From Mixophyes australis (lineage: Eukaryota > Chordata > Amphibia > Anura > Limnodynastidae): DNA of 64,000 bases. The notes beneath the pieces were generated by a model that did no database searches, had not been told where the DNA came from, and saw only the letters and a program-made list of their open reading frames with translations. A program made the translations under genes and the position numbers. This document shows, one piece after another, positions 54,259 to 64,000 of the stretch (position 1 is the stretch's first letter; each line of letters starts with the position of its first letter). The stretch covers positions 276,174,460 through 276,238,459 of the forward strand of contig JAVHZZ010000002.1 in NCBI GenBank assembly GCA_036250195.1, given 5' to 3'.

Positions 54259-54783
54259 ATGACGCTAACGAGAGCTCAGAGATTCCAAACAGGAAAACCT
54301 CTGCAGGTCCAATCGGACAATGCCACGACAGTGGCCTACATAAATCCCCAGGGCGGCACATGCAGTGCAGCAGCAATGCGGGAGACATCACGAATAATGC
54401 CATGGGTGGAACAGCATGTCCCCAGGATATCGGCCATTTACATCCATGGGGTAGAAAACTGGGAAGCCGATTTTCTCAGCAGACAGACATTTCACCCTGG
54501 CGAATGGTCTCTAAACAGACAGGTATTCGCCCTCCTGGTGGAACGCTGGGGCATGCCGGAGATCGACCTAATGGCGTCCAGACTAAATCATCAGGTCCCC
54601 ATATACGGGTCAAAGGCGCGGTACCCACAAGTGAAGTTCACAGATGCCATGACAGTTCCGTGGCGATTCCGGATGGTGTACCTGTTCCCTCCGATTCACA
54701 TGCTAGAACGGGTGCTAAAGAAGTTAAAAATATACCTCTCCAGCCAAAAGAAGGTCACTGAATACACTGCAATATGGCTGTGA
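54259..54783 (+). pseudogene. DIRS RNase H and methyltransferase-like region
   Basis: QSDNATTVAYINPQGGT is the RNase H core with DNAT and the YIN.QGGT pattern of DIRS. HGVENWEADFLSRQTFHPGE follows with the last aspartate. ERWGMPEIDLMASRLNHQVP and FRMVYLFPPIHMLERVLKKL match the DAM-like domain of DIRS. The frame stops at 54783 where L1 sequence begins, so the recombinase is gone. Confidence 0.78.
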
Positions 54784-55046
54784 TGGCTTGAATTTAAAGA
54801 ATCCACATCTTACCGCTCTCTTATCAACTTGGGTTAACTATTCTCAGTTAAGATCTGAATGTTGATAGATGCTTATGCGAGAGGTCGCATTACATGTAAA
54901 CCCTGTGGACACTATCCCTTTTATCTGGGCTTTTTACACCTCTATGAGTTACCCCCCTCCCCTATCCACTCTTACCTCCCTTCTCTTTAACTTCATGTTT
55001 GTACTAATTTTGAAGATTTAATAAAATAACAAATTACACTAAAAAA
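54784..55046 (+). repeat. L1 3' non-coding end
   Basis: Pyrimidine-rich then AT-rich sequence ending 'cactaaaaaa' just before the 11-base duplication. The assignment follows from that duplication. Confidence 0.6.
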
Positions 55047-55057
55047 TAACATTGGCC
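55047..55057. repeat. Right target duplication of L1 (TAACATTGGCC)
   Basis: Identical to 49069-49079. Confidence 0.88.
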
Positions 55058-55555
55058 AGCAGCTTGCTAATCTCGCCCATCCAAAGCAGTGTGGTGATTC
55101 AGGCAATTTCACAGTAGTCTCAGGCGAGTTTGCAAAATCGCAGCTTTATACATATGTTGACTTGTATTTTTAGTATTGCCAATAGTAGTAGATTAGTAGT
55201 ACATTACATTACAAGTTGATACATTACATATACAAGTTAATCTTGCAGGTACAACTGTTATTGGTCTTTTATCCAATGAAATTTTAATTTAAACATGGGA
55301 ACTTACCATACCTCTGTTTAGTTAGAAAGTTGTGTGTGATTTAGGCTTTACCTGGTATGTCTGGTGTCACAAATGACCTATATAAATAATGGTTAATAAG
55401 GAATATTTCCGGTTTTTAACTATTTTAAATTACATCATTCATTTCAGTGGGACATGCTTTACTCCATGAAGGTTGTTTATGAGCTGTACAAATCTGCATG
55501 AAAATTATAGCTATCAGAAATTTGTTTTCATTGTTTAATTTGTACTAGACATATG

Positions 55556-55868
55556 GGGCCTGATTCATTAAGGACAGCAAAGCATAAAAAAGGAGTAACT
55601 TTGCACCTTGGCAAAACCATGTTGTATTGGAGGGAGAGATAAATTTAAAATGTTGGGACAGATTTATAGTTTGGGTACGGCATGTCCTAGATCAACTTTA
55701 AATTTCAGTGTAAAAATAAATCAATCAAATATTTGTGAGCTGCGTGAAAAAAACAGCCAGTATTTAACTTATGTGCAAAATAATAAACTAATTTGTACCC
55801 CTTGCATTGTACCATGGTTTGTTCCGGACAACATTTACTCCTTTTTTTGTCCTTAATGACTCAGGCCC
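55556..55868 (-). mobile_element. MITE of the CTGATTCATTAAGG family, copy 5
   Basis: The ends are gggCCTGATTCATTAAGGACAG and GTCCTTAATGACTCAGGCCC. The interior ('catgtcctagatcaacttta', 'acagccagtatttaacttat') runs opposite to the 11608 copy. Confidence 0.87.
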
Positions 55869-56569
55869 TTGGAAGCTAATTGCTGGTTGGTTACTATGGT
55901 TTTAGTGCAGCTTTGCATCTTTAATGTTAAAAAAAGAGCATGTGCTTGTTTTATTTCAAAATATTCCCCACTAGTTTTTCATGGGGCAGTAAGAAGAATA
56001 AAAGGAGCCCATTGTTAAGGTTTAAAATCAGTAAATATTGACAATGTATTTTCAAAATCCTCCCATTTGTTTGAAATTTATTTGCTCGTTCATCTAATCT
56101 CATATCATACTGTATGATTATCATCCACAATTCTCTTTACCCTGGCTAATTTGGGAAGGAAATGTTTGTGTGACACCACTATGTGATTTTTTTTATGTTT
56201 TGTTTTTATCTTATCATTGCTCACTGGCCAGTTCACACTTCGTCCCATATCTCATCTCTTTTTAACTATCGCCTGAATCAACTTGCTATTGTTTTATTTG
56301 GCCCTATCAATTCTTCCCTTATCTTCCTATTCCACATATTCTCTCCACAGAGCATCATACCTCCTTATATCTCTCTCCTGGGCTGTATTTATGAGGGATC
56401 AGTGTGACTTTTATTATGAGAAGTGGAAAACTATGACTTGAATTAAACATACGGTAGATGTAGATGTTTTAAACATTAGAATGAATAAATGTTGAATAGT
56501 TAGCAAGCATTTTGATAATGGAAAATATAAGTAATTAATTATGTTTTTATTCATTTTGTTAACCAAAAA
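55869..56569. other. Unassigned stretch
   Basis: AT-rich. The frame at 56183-56407 is hydrophobic but shows no family and is probably chance. Confidence 0.4.
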
Positions 56570-57059
56570 AAAAAAGCAGCGCTATCGACCCAACCAGCTG
56601 GCGTGATAGAAAAAGTTCAATAGATATAGTCACGAATCACTATATAAAATAGTACATTTATTTGTATCATAATATCATATAAAAAGCAATAAACACATAG
56701 AAATAACCATAGAAACAAATCCACAACAGTATCAGGAGTTAGCAAATGTGGATGTGTCACAATATAATCCAATCGGAAAATGTATAAAACAATTATACAT
56801 ATACAAAGCTCTTATTTCTAATAGAGCTTAGTAAAACCTGTGACCATATGGGTATATATAAAAAATCATATGATTGGCCAATCAAAAATGTAATAAAATA
56901 TATATATATAGAACTGAGTCACTTGAATGTATAACATACAAAACCACAATACATCTGAACCACAATGACCTGGACTAATTCAGCCATATCCGCTTCAGTG
57001 GCTATAAATCATGACTTTGACATCGATCTGTTCTCCTTTCTATAAAGCAACGTTTGCGG

Positions 57060-57130
57060 TATCTGTTCAGGCTCATATCATATAGATGCAATGTTTTTAG
57101 TATGCAATAACAATCAGCCGTATCCACGTC
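57060..57130. repeat. Left arm of Penelope-like inverted repeat
   Basis: 'tatctgttcaggct', 'atgcaatgtttttagtatgc', 'cagccgtatccacgtcag' pair with 59742-59812 on the other strand with few differences. Confidence 0.88.
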
Positions 57131-57801
57131 AGAACCTGGTCTTCTATGGCCGTCACATAGATGATCTTTTTATAATTTGGCGTGGCACCGAACAGTCAGC
57201 TATTGATTTTGTAACTCAGATGAATCATAACATTTATAATTTAAAATTTACACATACTTTTAGTAAAGTGTCTATAGATTTTCTAGATTTGCCTTTCTAT
57301 ATTAATGGGTCCACTATTGAAACACATAATTATAAGAAAAAAGTAGATACTAGCAACTTTTTGCACTTTAATAGTGTTCATTATAAACCTTGGAAGCAAA
57401 ATATTCCTAAAAGCCAGTTTTTACGCTTAAGACGTAATTGTTCGAAAATAGAGGATTTTCAACAGCAAGCACAGGACATGCTTATTTCATTTAGAGATAG
57501 AGGCTATCCCTTGCAGGATTTATACAGAACTTTAGGGGAGGTTAAGGAATTAGATAGAACCTCATTATTAACAGGACATTGTGAGAAGGTTTCCATCAAA
57601 TCACAGTCTATAGATGCGGCTTTTATATCTAAGTTTAACAATGCATCTTACAATATCAAGAAGATTATTACTAACAACTATCAGATTTTACAACAAGATT
57701 CCATCCTGAATACTATCCTCCCAGAGAAACCTAAGGTGGCTCATATCTTCTTCAAAAACACCATCCGGGATCCGAAAAAAACTGACTCAGTTCCAACTTG
57801 A
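57123..57801 (+). pseudogene. Penelope-like reverse transcriptase, C-terminal half
   Basis: Starting at the inverted-repeat boundary, the frame reads FYGRHIDDLFIIWRGTEQSA. The active site YIDD reads HIDD (57154-57165; tyrosine to histidine). FTHTFSKVSIDFLDLPFYIN and FLHFNSVHYKPWKQNIPKSQ, FLRLRRNCSKIEDFQQQAQD follow, typical of the Penelope group. The fingers and first palm motifs are missing. It ends at a stop at 57801. Confidence 0.83.
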
Positions 57802-57810
57802 TTACCACAA

Positions 57811-58320
57811 TTGCCAAGTGGGATTTATAGGTGTACTAAAACTAATTGTATTACATGTAGATTGGTAAAACATGGCACGAAAGAAGTCACATCTTCAAAT
57901 ACACAAGATAAGTTTAAGGTGTTGGGTTTTATGAACTTTAACACAGAATTTGTGATCTATCTGTTGCAATGCAGTTGTAATTTACAATATGTTGGGAGGA
58001 TGACCAAACCTCTAAAAAGATGAATTGTTGAACATAGGAGAAATATTGTGAATAAATATATGAACCATAGTGTTTCACGTCACTTTGCAATAGCTCATAA
58101 TAGCATCCCTTCCTGTCTTACTGTGTATGGATTGGAACATGTGAAATTAACTGAGAGAAGAGGAGACAGATATAGCAAGTTATGCAAACAAGAAGTAGTA
58201 TGGATGCACAAATTAAATTCTATTTATCCAGATGGTTTAAATGAATCCAGGGAATTTAATTGCATATTACAATTTTTTGAAGACACGTACATTTATGTTT
58301 GTTTTTTACATTATTTGTGT
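57811..58320 (+). pseudogene. Penelope-like GIY-YIG endonuclease
   Basis: GIYRCTKTNCITCRLVKHGT holds the cysteine pair (C-x5-C) before the domain, then FVIYLLQCSCNLQYVGRMTK with the YVG and arginine. A stop at 58021 precedes IVEHRRNIVNKYMNHSVSRH with the EH.RNI block. WMHKLNSIYPDGLNESREFN ends the domain. One in-frame stop inactivates it. Confidence 0.85.
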
Positions 58321-58339
58321 TTCTTTACCATTATTCATT

Positions 58340-58560
58340 AGTTCATTTATTTATTTTTTCATGCTAATTTTTAGTTTCATATATATTTATTTTTATTTTC
58401 ATTTTTATTTTTATTTTCATTTTCATATATTTTTATTTTTATTTTTATTTTCATTTTCATTTTTATTTATTTTTATTATTTATTATTTTTTATTTAAAAT
58501 TAATTTTTTTATTTTAATATTATCATTATTATTATTATTATTTTTATTATTTTTCGCATA
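58340..58560. repeat. T-rich low-complexity tract
   Basis: 'tttatttt' and 'ttttcatttt' repeats just after the endonuclease. The apparent phenylalanine-rich frame at 58241-58672 is a result of composition. Confidence 0.9.
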
Positions 58561-58979
58561 TTATTATATTAGTTTATTTTATCAGGATTTTACTATATCT
58601 GAGATATTCATATTCTCGTCTTGTCGTGTATCGTTTATGTGCTGTTTTCCATTCTTATTAGTAATACTGTAGAGTCTACTTTTTAGCAGGATTCACCTCC
58701 ATTAAATATACACACAAAGAGAGTTTTCTTTTTCTTCTCTTGCTGTGTAGACAGGGTCTCGAATCACTGGCTGTTTTAAATTTCAATTTAAATTAATCAA
58801 TTAGAGAATTATTTGGTAATTGATGATTTCAGTGTATATAAGGCTCTTCTGAGCCCTTTGTAAAAACACCTTTTTCCCTCTGATAAAGTTACTTGTGTAA
58901 TGAAACGCGTAAGGGATTTTGCAAGAACCACATAGAAGTTGCCTTACATCATTTGACAGATTTACTATCATTTACATCA

Positions 58980-59650
58980 CTCGCAGGACTTACATCACAT
59001 ATACCTAATTTTGGAGTATATTCGTTTGTATCAACAACCGCATGAGTGGTTATATTTCGAATTGGATTTAGAGGTTGCTCCCTCTCTGTACTAAAGAATT
59101 CACCAAGTCTGTTTGAATTAGCGGCAGCACAGCCGCGGGAGCCGGTTCATTAATATACCCTCTACATCGGGTTACAGATAGAGGCTTCTCTAGAAGTTTG
59201 CTTTGTACATCATAGTGAAAGAGTGCCTACTAATAAGAGACCGAGGTTTCCTAAGACTGCGCTGATTGAGGATATCTGTGCAGTCAACAGACAAAGATTT
59301 AATATCATTATCAGCTTTATGTGCGGGATTTACATCATGTTTGCTTAACATTGGAATTTATTCTCTTTGTCAATAGCCGCACGAGTGCCCACATTTCGAA
59401 TCTGCAATTGGATTTTCAGGTGCTTCCTCTCTATACTAAAGACCATATTAAGTCTGTTTTAATTAGCGGCAACACAGCCGTGGAAGCCGGTTTATCAATA
59501 TACCCTCTACATTGGTTTCTAGACAGAGGCTTCTCTACAAGTCTGCTTTGTATATAAGCGCAAGAGCGCTTCACTAATTAGAGACCGAGGTGTTTTGAGA
59601 CCAGACTGATTAAAGACATCTATGCAGTCAACAGACAGATATAACACCAT
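58980..59650. repeat. Tandem pair of about 340-bp units
   Basis: 'aattagcggcagcacagccg' (unit 1) and 'aattagcggcaacacagccg' (unit 2), 'ctgtgcagtcaacagacaaa' and 'ctatgcagtcaacagacaga' recur at 341-344 bases. The units differ by perhaps a fifth of positions. Confidence 0.88.
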
Positions 59651-59741
59651 TTGGGAGCTATATGATGTGAGTACAACTATACACCTCAAACACTGTTATA
59701 TTTAACAATAAGGAGAATAGATTAATCTCCAGTCCAGGATT

Positions 59742-59812
59742 TACAGCCACTGACGTGGATACGGCTGATTATTATTACATACTAAAAACATTGCAGCTAT
59801 ATGATGCAAGCC
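59742..59812. repeat. Right arm of Penelope-like inverted repeat
   Basis: Reverse complement of 57060-57130, with 'ctgacgtggatacggctgat' and 'catactaaaaacattgcagc'. Confidence 0.88.
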
Positions 59813-59830
59813 TGAACAGATACACTTCAA

Positions 59831-60956
59831 TTTTGTGGGACAGGCATAATTCTGCAAAATTATTCTGGAGAACCCAACAATACAGCAGTCATTGTGCAAA
59901 TTAGGAAATGGAAGAGGACCAGCTTTTCCATGATTCCAAACACACAACTGTGTGGATTACATATGGATTTGACTACATTTTTAGAGCTTGCAATTAATAT
60001 GATAATGCTTAGGTAATGGGAGAGGTCCCGGGGAGTTATCCCTCCCGGATTGCTACACAGCAGGAGGAACTATTCAGATGAGCATCCACATTAAAAATAT
60101 TTCTTTCAAGGTTTTGTCACACTGGAATTCAAGCCTTCCTGCTCCAAATTCTTCATCTGAAATCAAAACCTCTTATCGTTCAGATAATGTACTTTGTGTG
60201 CACTTAACGAATGGATCAGCAATTCTAACTAATACAATTCATCCCCTCCTATTCATCGATAAACTCAAATTACCTAGTTAGACTACAAATTCTTCCGAAC
60301 ATGGAGCTTTAATTTTTTGTGACTTTTTGGTGATAAAAAATATGCTAAAAAACTTTTTATTCATGTGCATTGTATTTAAGCTTTGTGGCCTTTGAGAAAG
60401 TCTGGAAGAAATACAAAACGCGTCAGAGTGAGGAATATTGGGAATTAACAGTAAGGTGTTACAAAGAAAGCTCAGCAAGACGGCAATAGAATATATCCAG
60501 AGCAGACACTCATTAAGTTGTGAGTACATTTATCACAGAGAGTGGCCACCCATATTGATTTATGCCTAAAGCGCATAATACTAAAACATTACATTAAGTT
60601 GCAATATTCTCTTACTTGTGAACCTTGCATTGTTAAACTGCAACCACTTGAACCTTTTGTGCTGCAGTTCTGGACAAATTGGAGAGTAGATAGTGTGAAT
60701 CACAACAGAATGGATTGTCTTGTGTGGATTCTTGGATTCAATCTTTGGGACTCAGATCTTAGTCCATGATCGTGGATATTTTTATGCCCTGGTCATTGTG
60801 CTTAGAATTCCTTATTTTTACTTTCAGCAGCAACTGACCTTCTATGATTTTTTTTATTCTTATGCTTAGAGTGCAATTTAAAACATTCATAACAGGTATT
60901 GTTGTTGCGCTCTTTGCTGTTATATAACTATATGTTAATTTGTCTGTTTTTATTAT

Positions 60957-60957
<1 letters not shown>
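59831..60957. other. Mixed stretch with a possible third Penelope-like end
   Basis: 'aaatacaaaacgcgtcagagtgagg' (split at 60408-60432) resembles the 'aaacgcgt' motif at 58900. The rest is not recognised. Confidence 0.35.

Positions 60958-60999
<42 letters not shown>
60958..60999. repeat. TA microsatellite
   Basis: About 18 TA units. Confidence 0.95.
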
Positions 61000-61001
<2 letters not shown>

Positions 61002-61299
61002 CAGGGCTCTTTGTCCTCCACCTCTTCCATGTTACACACAGACAGAAACACACACACGTGGGACATTTCAATTATTTAATGGGTCAGAGCTTTGTTTATG
61101 GAAAACTAGGACTTTCCTTACATGCTGATATATTTGACCTATATATTGGGGAGTGTCTCGCCTCAAAACAAAATTCAAGTAAGTATAGAACGAAAGGCTT
61201 AAGCAAAGATAAGTAAAGTGTAACTAGGATAAAACAATTCAGAGTAAAGTGCTGTATCCACAGCCTCCTACATTTGCCTAATGCCAAAACACAATTCCT

Positions 61300-62060
61300 C
61301 CACCTACAGCGTTTGAGCCCCTTCTGGTGTCACAGGAAGTATTTTAAAGAATCTTACAGGGCACTGACCCATGGAGTAAAGTACCACAGACAAGATCAAA
61401 GAGCCCTGGTCTTGGCAGCAAGACAGCTATTCTGAGGACTCGGGTTAAGCCATACTGAGCTTGGAGGGAGCACCAGAACTGGGGGACCCAAGTCATGGAA
61501 GTAGTTTGGGTCGGAGATTTAAAGATAAATCTCCCTGCTAAGACTCAGTGTTGCTGAGGAAGTCCATGGACAACTGGAAGAATGCACACCTCACTATGGC
61601 CACTGAGTACAATGGTAAAGTAAGAACATGTTCCAGGCTTATACTGGTTAAAGAGACAAGAAGCTGGATTACCCCCACCAACATGTGTGGAAAACCTTTA
61701 TATAAAGGACAGCAATGCCTTATGTAGGTGTCTGCGTACCTAGGGTGTTGTGTGTATCAGGTCTATAAGAGCTATTGATGAACAATAAACATCACTATTC
61801 ATAAAGATTCTGCTTTATTTCTGCGAGACGCCTATACCTGTTGAATTCATGTCCTGTGTTGAGTCCAGTATTCTGAGACAATGCTCTGTCCACTTCTGAG
61901 CAGTCGTAATTAAAAATATGCAGTCAGGAGAATCCAGACATAGGTCTACACACCACCCAGAAGCAAACAATTACAGATGCCAGTGAAGGAGACTGGAGAT
62001 AGCAACAACTATTCTCTTACAATTGGGGACTATATGATGGTGTGTAGGTGATAAGTCGGT
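61300..62060 (+). repeat. Possible retroviral-type LTR
   Basis: A TATA box (tttatataaagg, 61698-61709) is followed by AATAAA at 61783-61788. Then comes a GT/CT-rich stretch and 'ttacaattggggactat' (62017-62034), which resembles a leader after an LTR. Edges and target duplication could not be set. It could be an unrelated promoter-like repeat. Confidence 0.35.
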
Positions 62061-62454
62061 AAGTATCTAGTGGCCAAGTAACAGCAGTTATCAGAAAAGT
62101 TATCAGTAATGTCACTTATCGACGGTAAGAGGAGCCCCATGGTAAATCCGTAAATTAACCTCCCACAACATGGTGGCAGAGTTAGTCTATCCTTTCACAG
62201 GACTTATTCATTTTTTAAATTATAGCTCAATATCAGCAGCATGAATGGGGTTCTCATGCCAGTAGTGTCGGTAGCCCTGCTATTCCAATCATGGAGCCCC
62301 CAGATTCTACGTTGCCTTACATTATAAACTACAGTTAAGTCTTGTTGTAGTCAATTAACTTCTTGCAACATTTTCAAGATAGTTCTGCTTAATGAATGCA
62401 ATTATCATGAGCACAATGCTGTAGAAAGGATTGGGTTTTGATACATGACCTTTA

Positions 62455-62660
62455 GGCTAGGTACACACTGGAGCGTTTTCGTCCAATAATCGGGCAAATC
62501 AGTCGATCGTTCAGTCCTAAGTCAGGTTACTGTGTAAAGTGACACAATGGTCGAAAATCATTCCAAAGTGTTGATTGTTTGCTCATTTGTTTGGTTGTAC
62601 TGTTTAATATTTTCCGACCAATCACCGATCAATCATGTAGTGTGTATGCACTCATGCTCA
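62455..62660. repeat. Possible MITE fragment
   Basis: 'ggctaggtacacactggagc' at the left and 'catgtagtgtgtatgcac' at the right form a loose inverted pair. The body has 'gtcgatcgttcag'. Weak. Confidence 0.4.
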
Positions 62661-64000
62661 CAATCTCCTTAGAGTTTACAGAGTTGGGCTCTTTTCAGCC
62701 AATGCTAGCAATGAATGTCCCAGTGAGTAAATGTAGAGAATGCTGTAGAAGGAATAATTCATTTGTTCATTCTGAGACAAAATGTTTAGTTTCAGAGTGA
62801 CAGAACCTAACGAAATTCGTTAGGACATGTGGATAGCTATGACAAGACAGTTTTAATCAGTGTCAATATTACAATAACGAATGAATGAATATTGTGCTGT
62901 CGTTCTCTGAATACTAGAGGACCAGATGAAGAGCACAGATCTGAAGGTAAATCGTCTCAGTGTATATGCATGAACCGTCAGACTGATCGGACTTTCAGTC
63001 GTAGAAACAAGCGTTTGAGATATCACATCAGTCACAAAATTCTTCAGTGTCCGGGGCAACACCACGCCGCCAGTGGGTGTGACCAGCATACATGGGGGTG
63101 TGGCTATAATTTTAGACAGTACTTGGTTGCTCTCCAACCCCCATAATATACATGGGCAATGCTGCGTACACTACTATTAGGTGCACAGCTCTCCCTTTTC
63201 AAGCAGAGCTGTGTGAAGCAGGAGCAGGGTCCAGGGACCTCAATTATACAGTACTCTAGGCTTGGAGGGGGGTTTCCAGGCTATGGCCATAAAAAAAGTG
63301 TTGCCTAATTATTATGTATACAAATGTATGCAAAATATTATGTTGTGGTTAAACTTTACTGGCTCTTTTTGGATTCAGCAATTCGGTGGGTTCTCTAATG
63401 TATGTAACGATCTGAAAAGGAGATCCTATCTCCTACTCATATGTCAGTTATCAAGACAAGTCTTATTCATATGATTGAGAAGTTGGCAAGGGCCTTGACA
63501 TTCCCTATCAAGGATGCCAGAGTAGGGAGACCAATACATTTCTGGATCCAAAGTGCTGGTAAGTAAAACTTTACATTTTAGTTTAGGTCACCTTATTCCA
63601 TAGAAAACTAAATTGTTAATCTCAGGAAAAGTTATCCTATAATAATGCCCTAACTGAAAATTAGCTGAAGCTTTTAGCCTTATGAAAAGTAGCACAGTAA
63701 GTAAGACTACTTATTTTTATTTATATAATTAAAAAAAACAATTGAGATTGATAAAATGTAATTATATTGGATATAATTGTAAGTTTTGTGATGCATTGAA
63801 GGACCAGAAACCCTGTACTTAAAAACTTTGCTAAGCCGAGGAGCCCAAACCTGGTCTTACACCCCCCACCCCCCTCCACTTCCCCCACCTCTTCCCTTTC
63901 CCACTTTCTTACTATTGCATACAACGCCACACGCCCCAACATCCCTTTAAGGTTTCTCATTGTAATATTGTTGCAAAATTCTTCTACCTGTTTATGTTTT
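62661..64000. other. Unassigned stretch at the right edge
   Basis: No coding or RNA gene recognised. The C-rich patch at 63860-63885 is low complexity. Confidence 0.4.

Larger units (their letters stand above)
50640..54783 (+). mobile_element. DIRS-type retroelement, 3' truncated
   Basis: The order is a non-coding leader with a MITE, gag-like ORF1 (51638-52707), reverse transcriptase (52885-54204), then RNase H and methyltransferase-like region (54259-54783). The tyrosine recombinase that defines DIRS and the right inverted repeat are missing; L1 sequence begins at once. The left edge is uncertain by about 100 bases. Confidence 0.8.
49080..55046 (+). mobile_element. 5'-truncated L1 split by a DIRS element
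   Basis: It is flanked by the 11-base duplication TAACATTGGCC. It starts inside ORF2 (QIKYLGVLLSEDL) and ends in 'aatttaataaaataacaaat...ctaaaaaa'. The 3' part is at 54784-55046 and the DIRS insertion lies between about 50640 and 54783. Without the insert it is about 1.8 kb. Confidence 0.82.
56570..59830 (+). mobile_element. Penelope-like element with inverted end copies
   Basis: A left end region (56570-57122), truncated reverse transcriptase (57123-57801), GIY-YIG endonuclease (57811-58320), a T-rich tract, an 'aatgaaacgcgtaag' motif at 58900, a roughly 340-base tandem pair (58980-59650) and an inverted copy of the left end (59742-59812). Partial tandem and inverted copies are typical of Penelope-like insertions. 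Confidence 0.75.

Noticed and set aside
58241..58672. Phenylalanine-rich frame that looks like a membrane protein
   Set aside because: It is caused by the T-rich tract after the Penelope-like endonuclease.

Overview
The window looks like repeat-dense intergenic DNA from a vertebrate, most likely a frog or toad. I infer this from the mix of element types: Ty3/Gypsy chromoviruses, hAT elements with BED-finger transposases, a Tc1 relic, DIRS, Penelope-like elements, L1/Tx1 and CR1 LINE tails, and SINEs with ATG-repeat tails that carry the 'gcgctatataaataaatg' end common in anuran DNA. I found no convincing host exon, tRNA gene or rRNA gene. Nearly all recognisable coding sequence belongs to decayed mobile elements. 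The species cannot be named from the sequence alone.

Layout. 1-1505: right part of a hAT element (copy C). 1508-3653: unassigned. 3662-11420: hAT copy A, bounded by a perfect 8-bp duplication (CTAAGAAT), with a 3.4-kb Gypsy element (Gypsy-1, 6408-9817, duplication GTTTG) inside one of its minisatellites. 11608-11925: MITE. 12975-14212: deleted Tc1 element. 14983-15278: second copy of that MITE. 17098-21939: hAT copy B, bounded by the perfect duplication ATTTTTAG. 22184-22857: Gypsy LTR piece. 22858-27860: Gypsy-2. 28171-29480: SINE tail and Penelope-like fragment. 29497-32420: Gypsy-3. 32452-33004: MITE copy and a foldback element. 33218-38540: Gypsy-4 on the minus strand with both LTRs. 41480-42806: LINE tail. 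44379-45292 and 47330-48635: two copies of one anonymous repeat, the second apparently split by a solo LTR. 45857-47190: CR1-like LINE tail and a tRNA-derived SINE. 49080-55046: 5'-truncated L1 with an 11-bp duplication, split by a DIRS element that itself holds a hAT MITE. 55556-55868: MITE copy. 56570-59830: Penelope-like element with inverted and tandem end copies. 60-64 kb: AT repeats, a possible LTR and unassigned sequence.

The most interesting structure is the hAT family represented by copies A, B and C. Each carries a minisatellite between the transposase start and the right end, but the monomers differ (about 56, 48 and 105 bp). The right ends carry CpG-rich promoter-type motifs (AAGATGGCGGC and TCTCGCGAGA), and the transposase has a lysine-rich N-terminal region repeated in all three copies. 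The Gypsy LTRs share a CRE next to an X-box-like half-palindrome.

No element looks autonomous. Gypsy-1 lost its integrase and has a mutated reverse transcriptase site; Gypsy-2 and Gypsy-4 have altered protease sites; Gypsy-3 lost its polymerase; the DIRS element lost its recombinase; the hAT transposases lost their catalytic cores. All boundaries and assignments come from reading the sequence by eye, without database searches.
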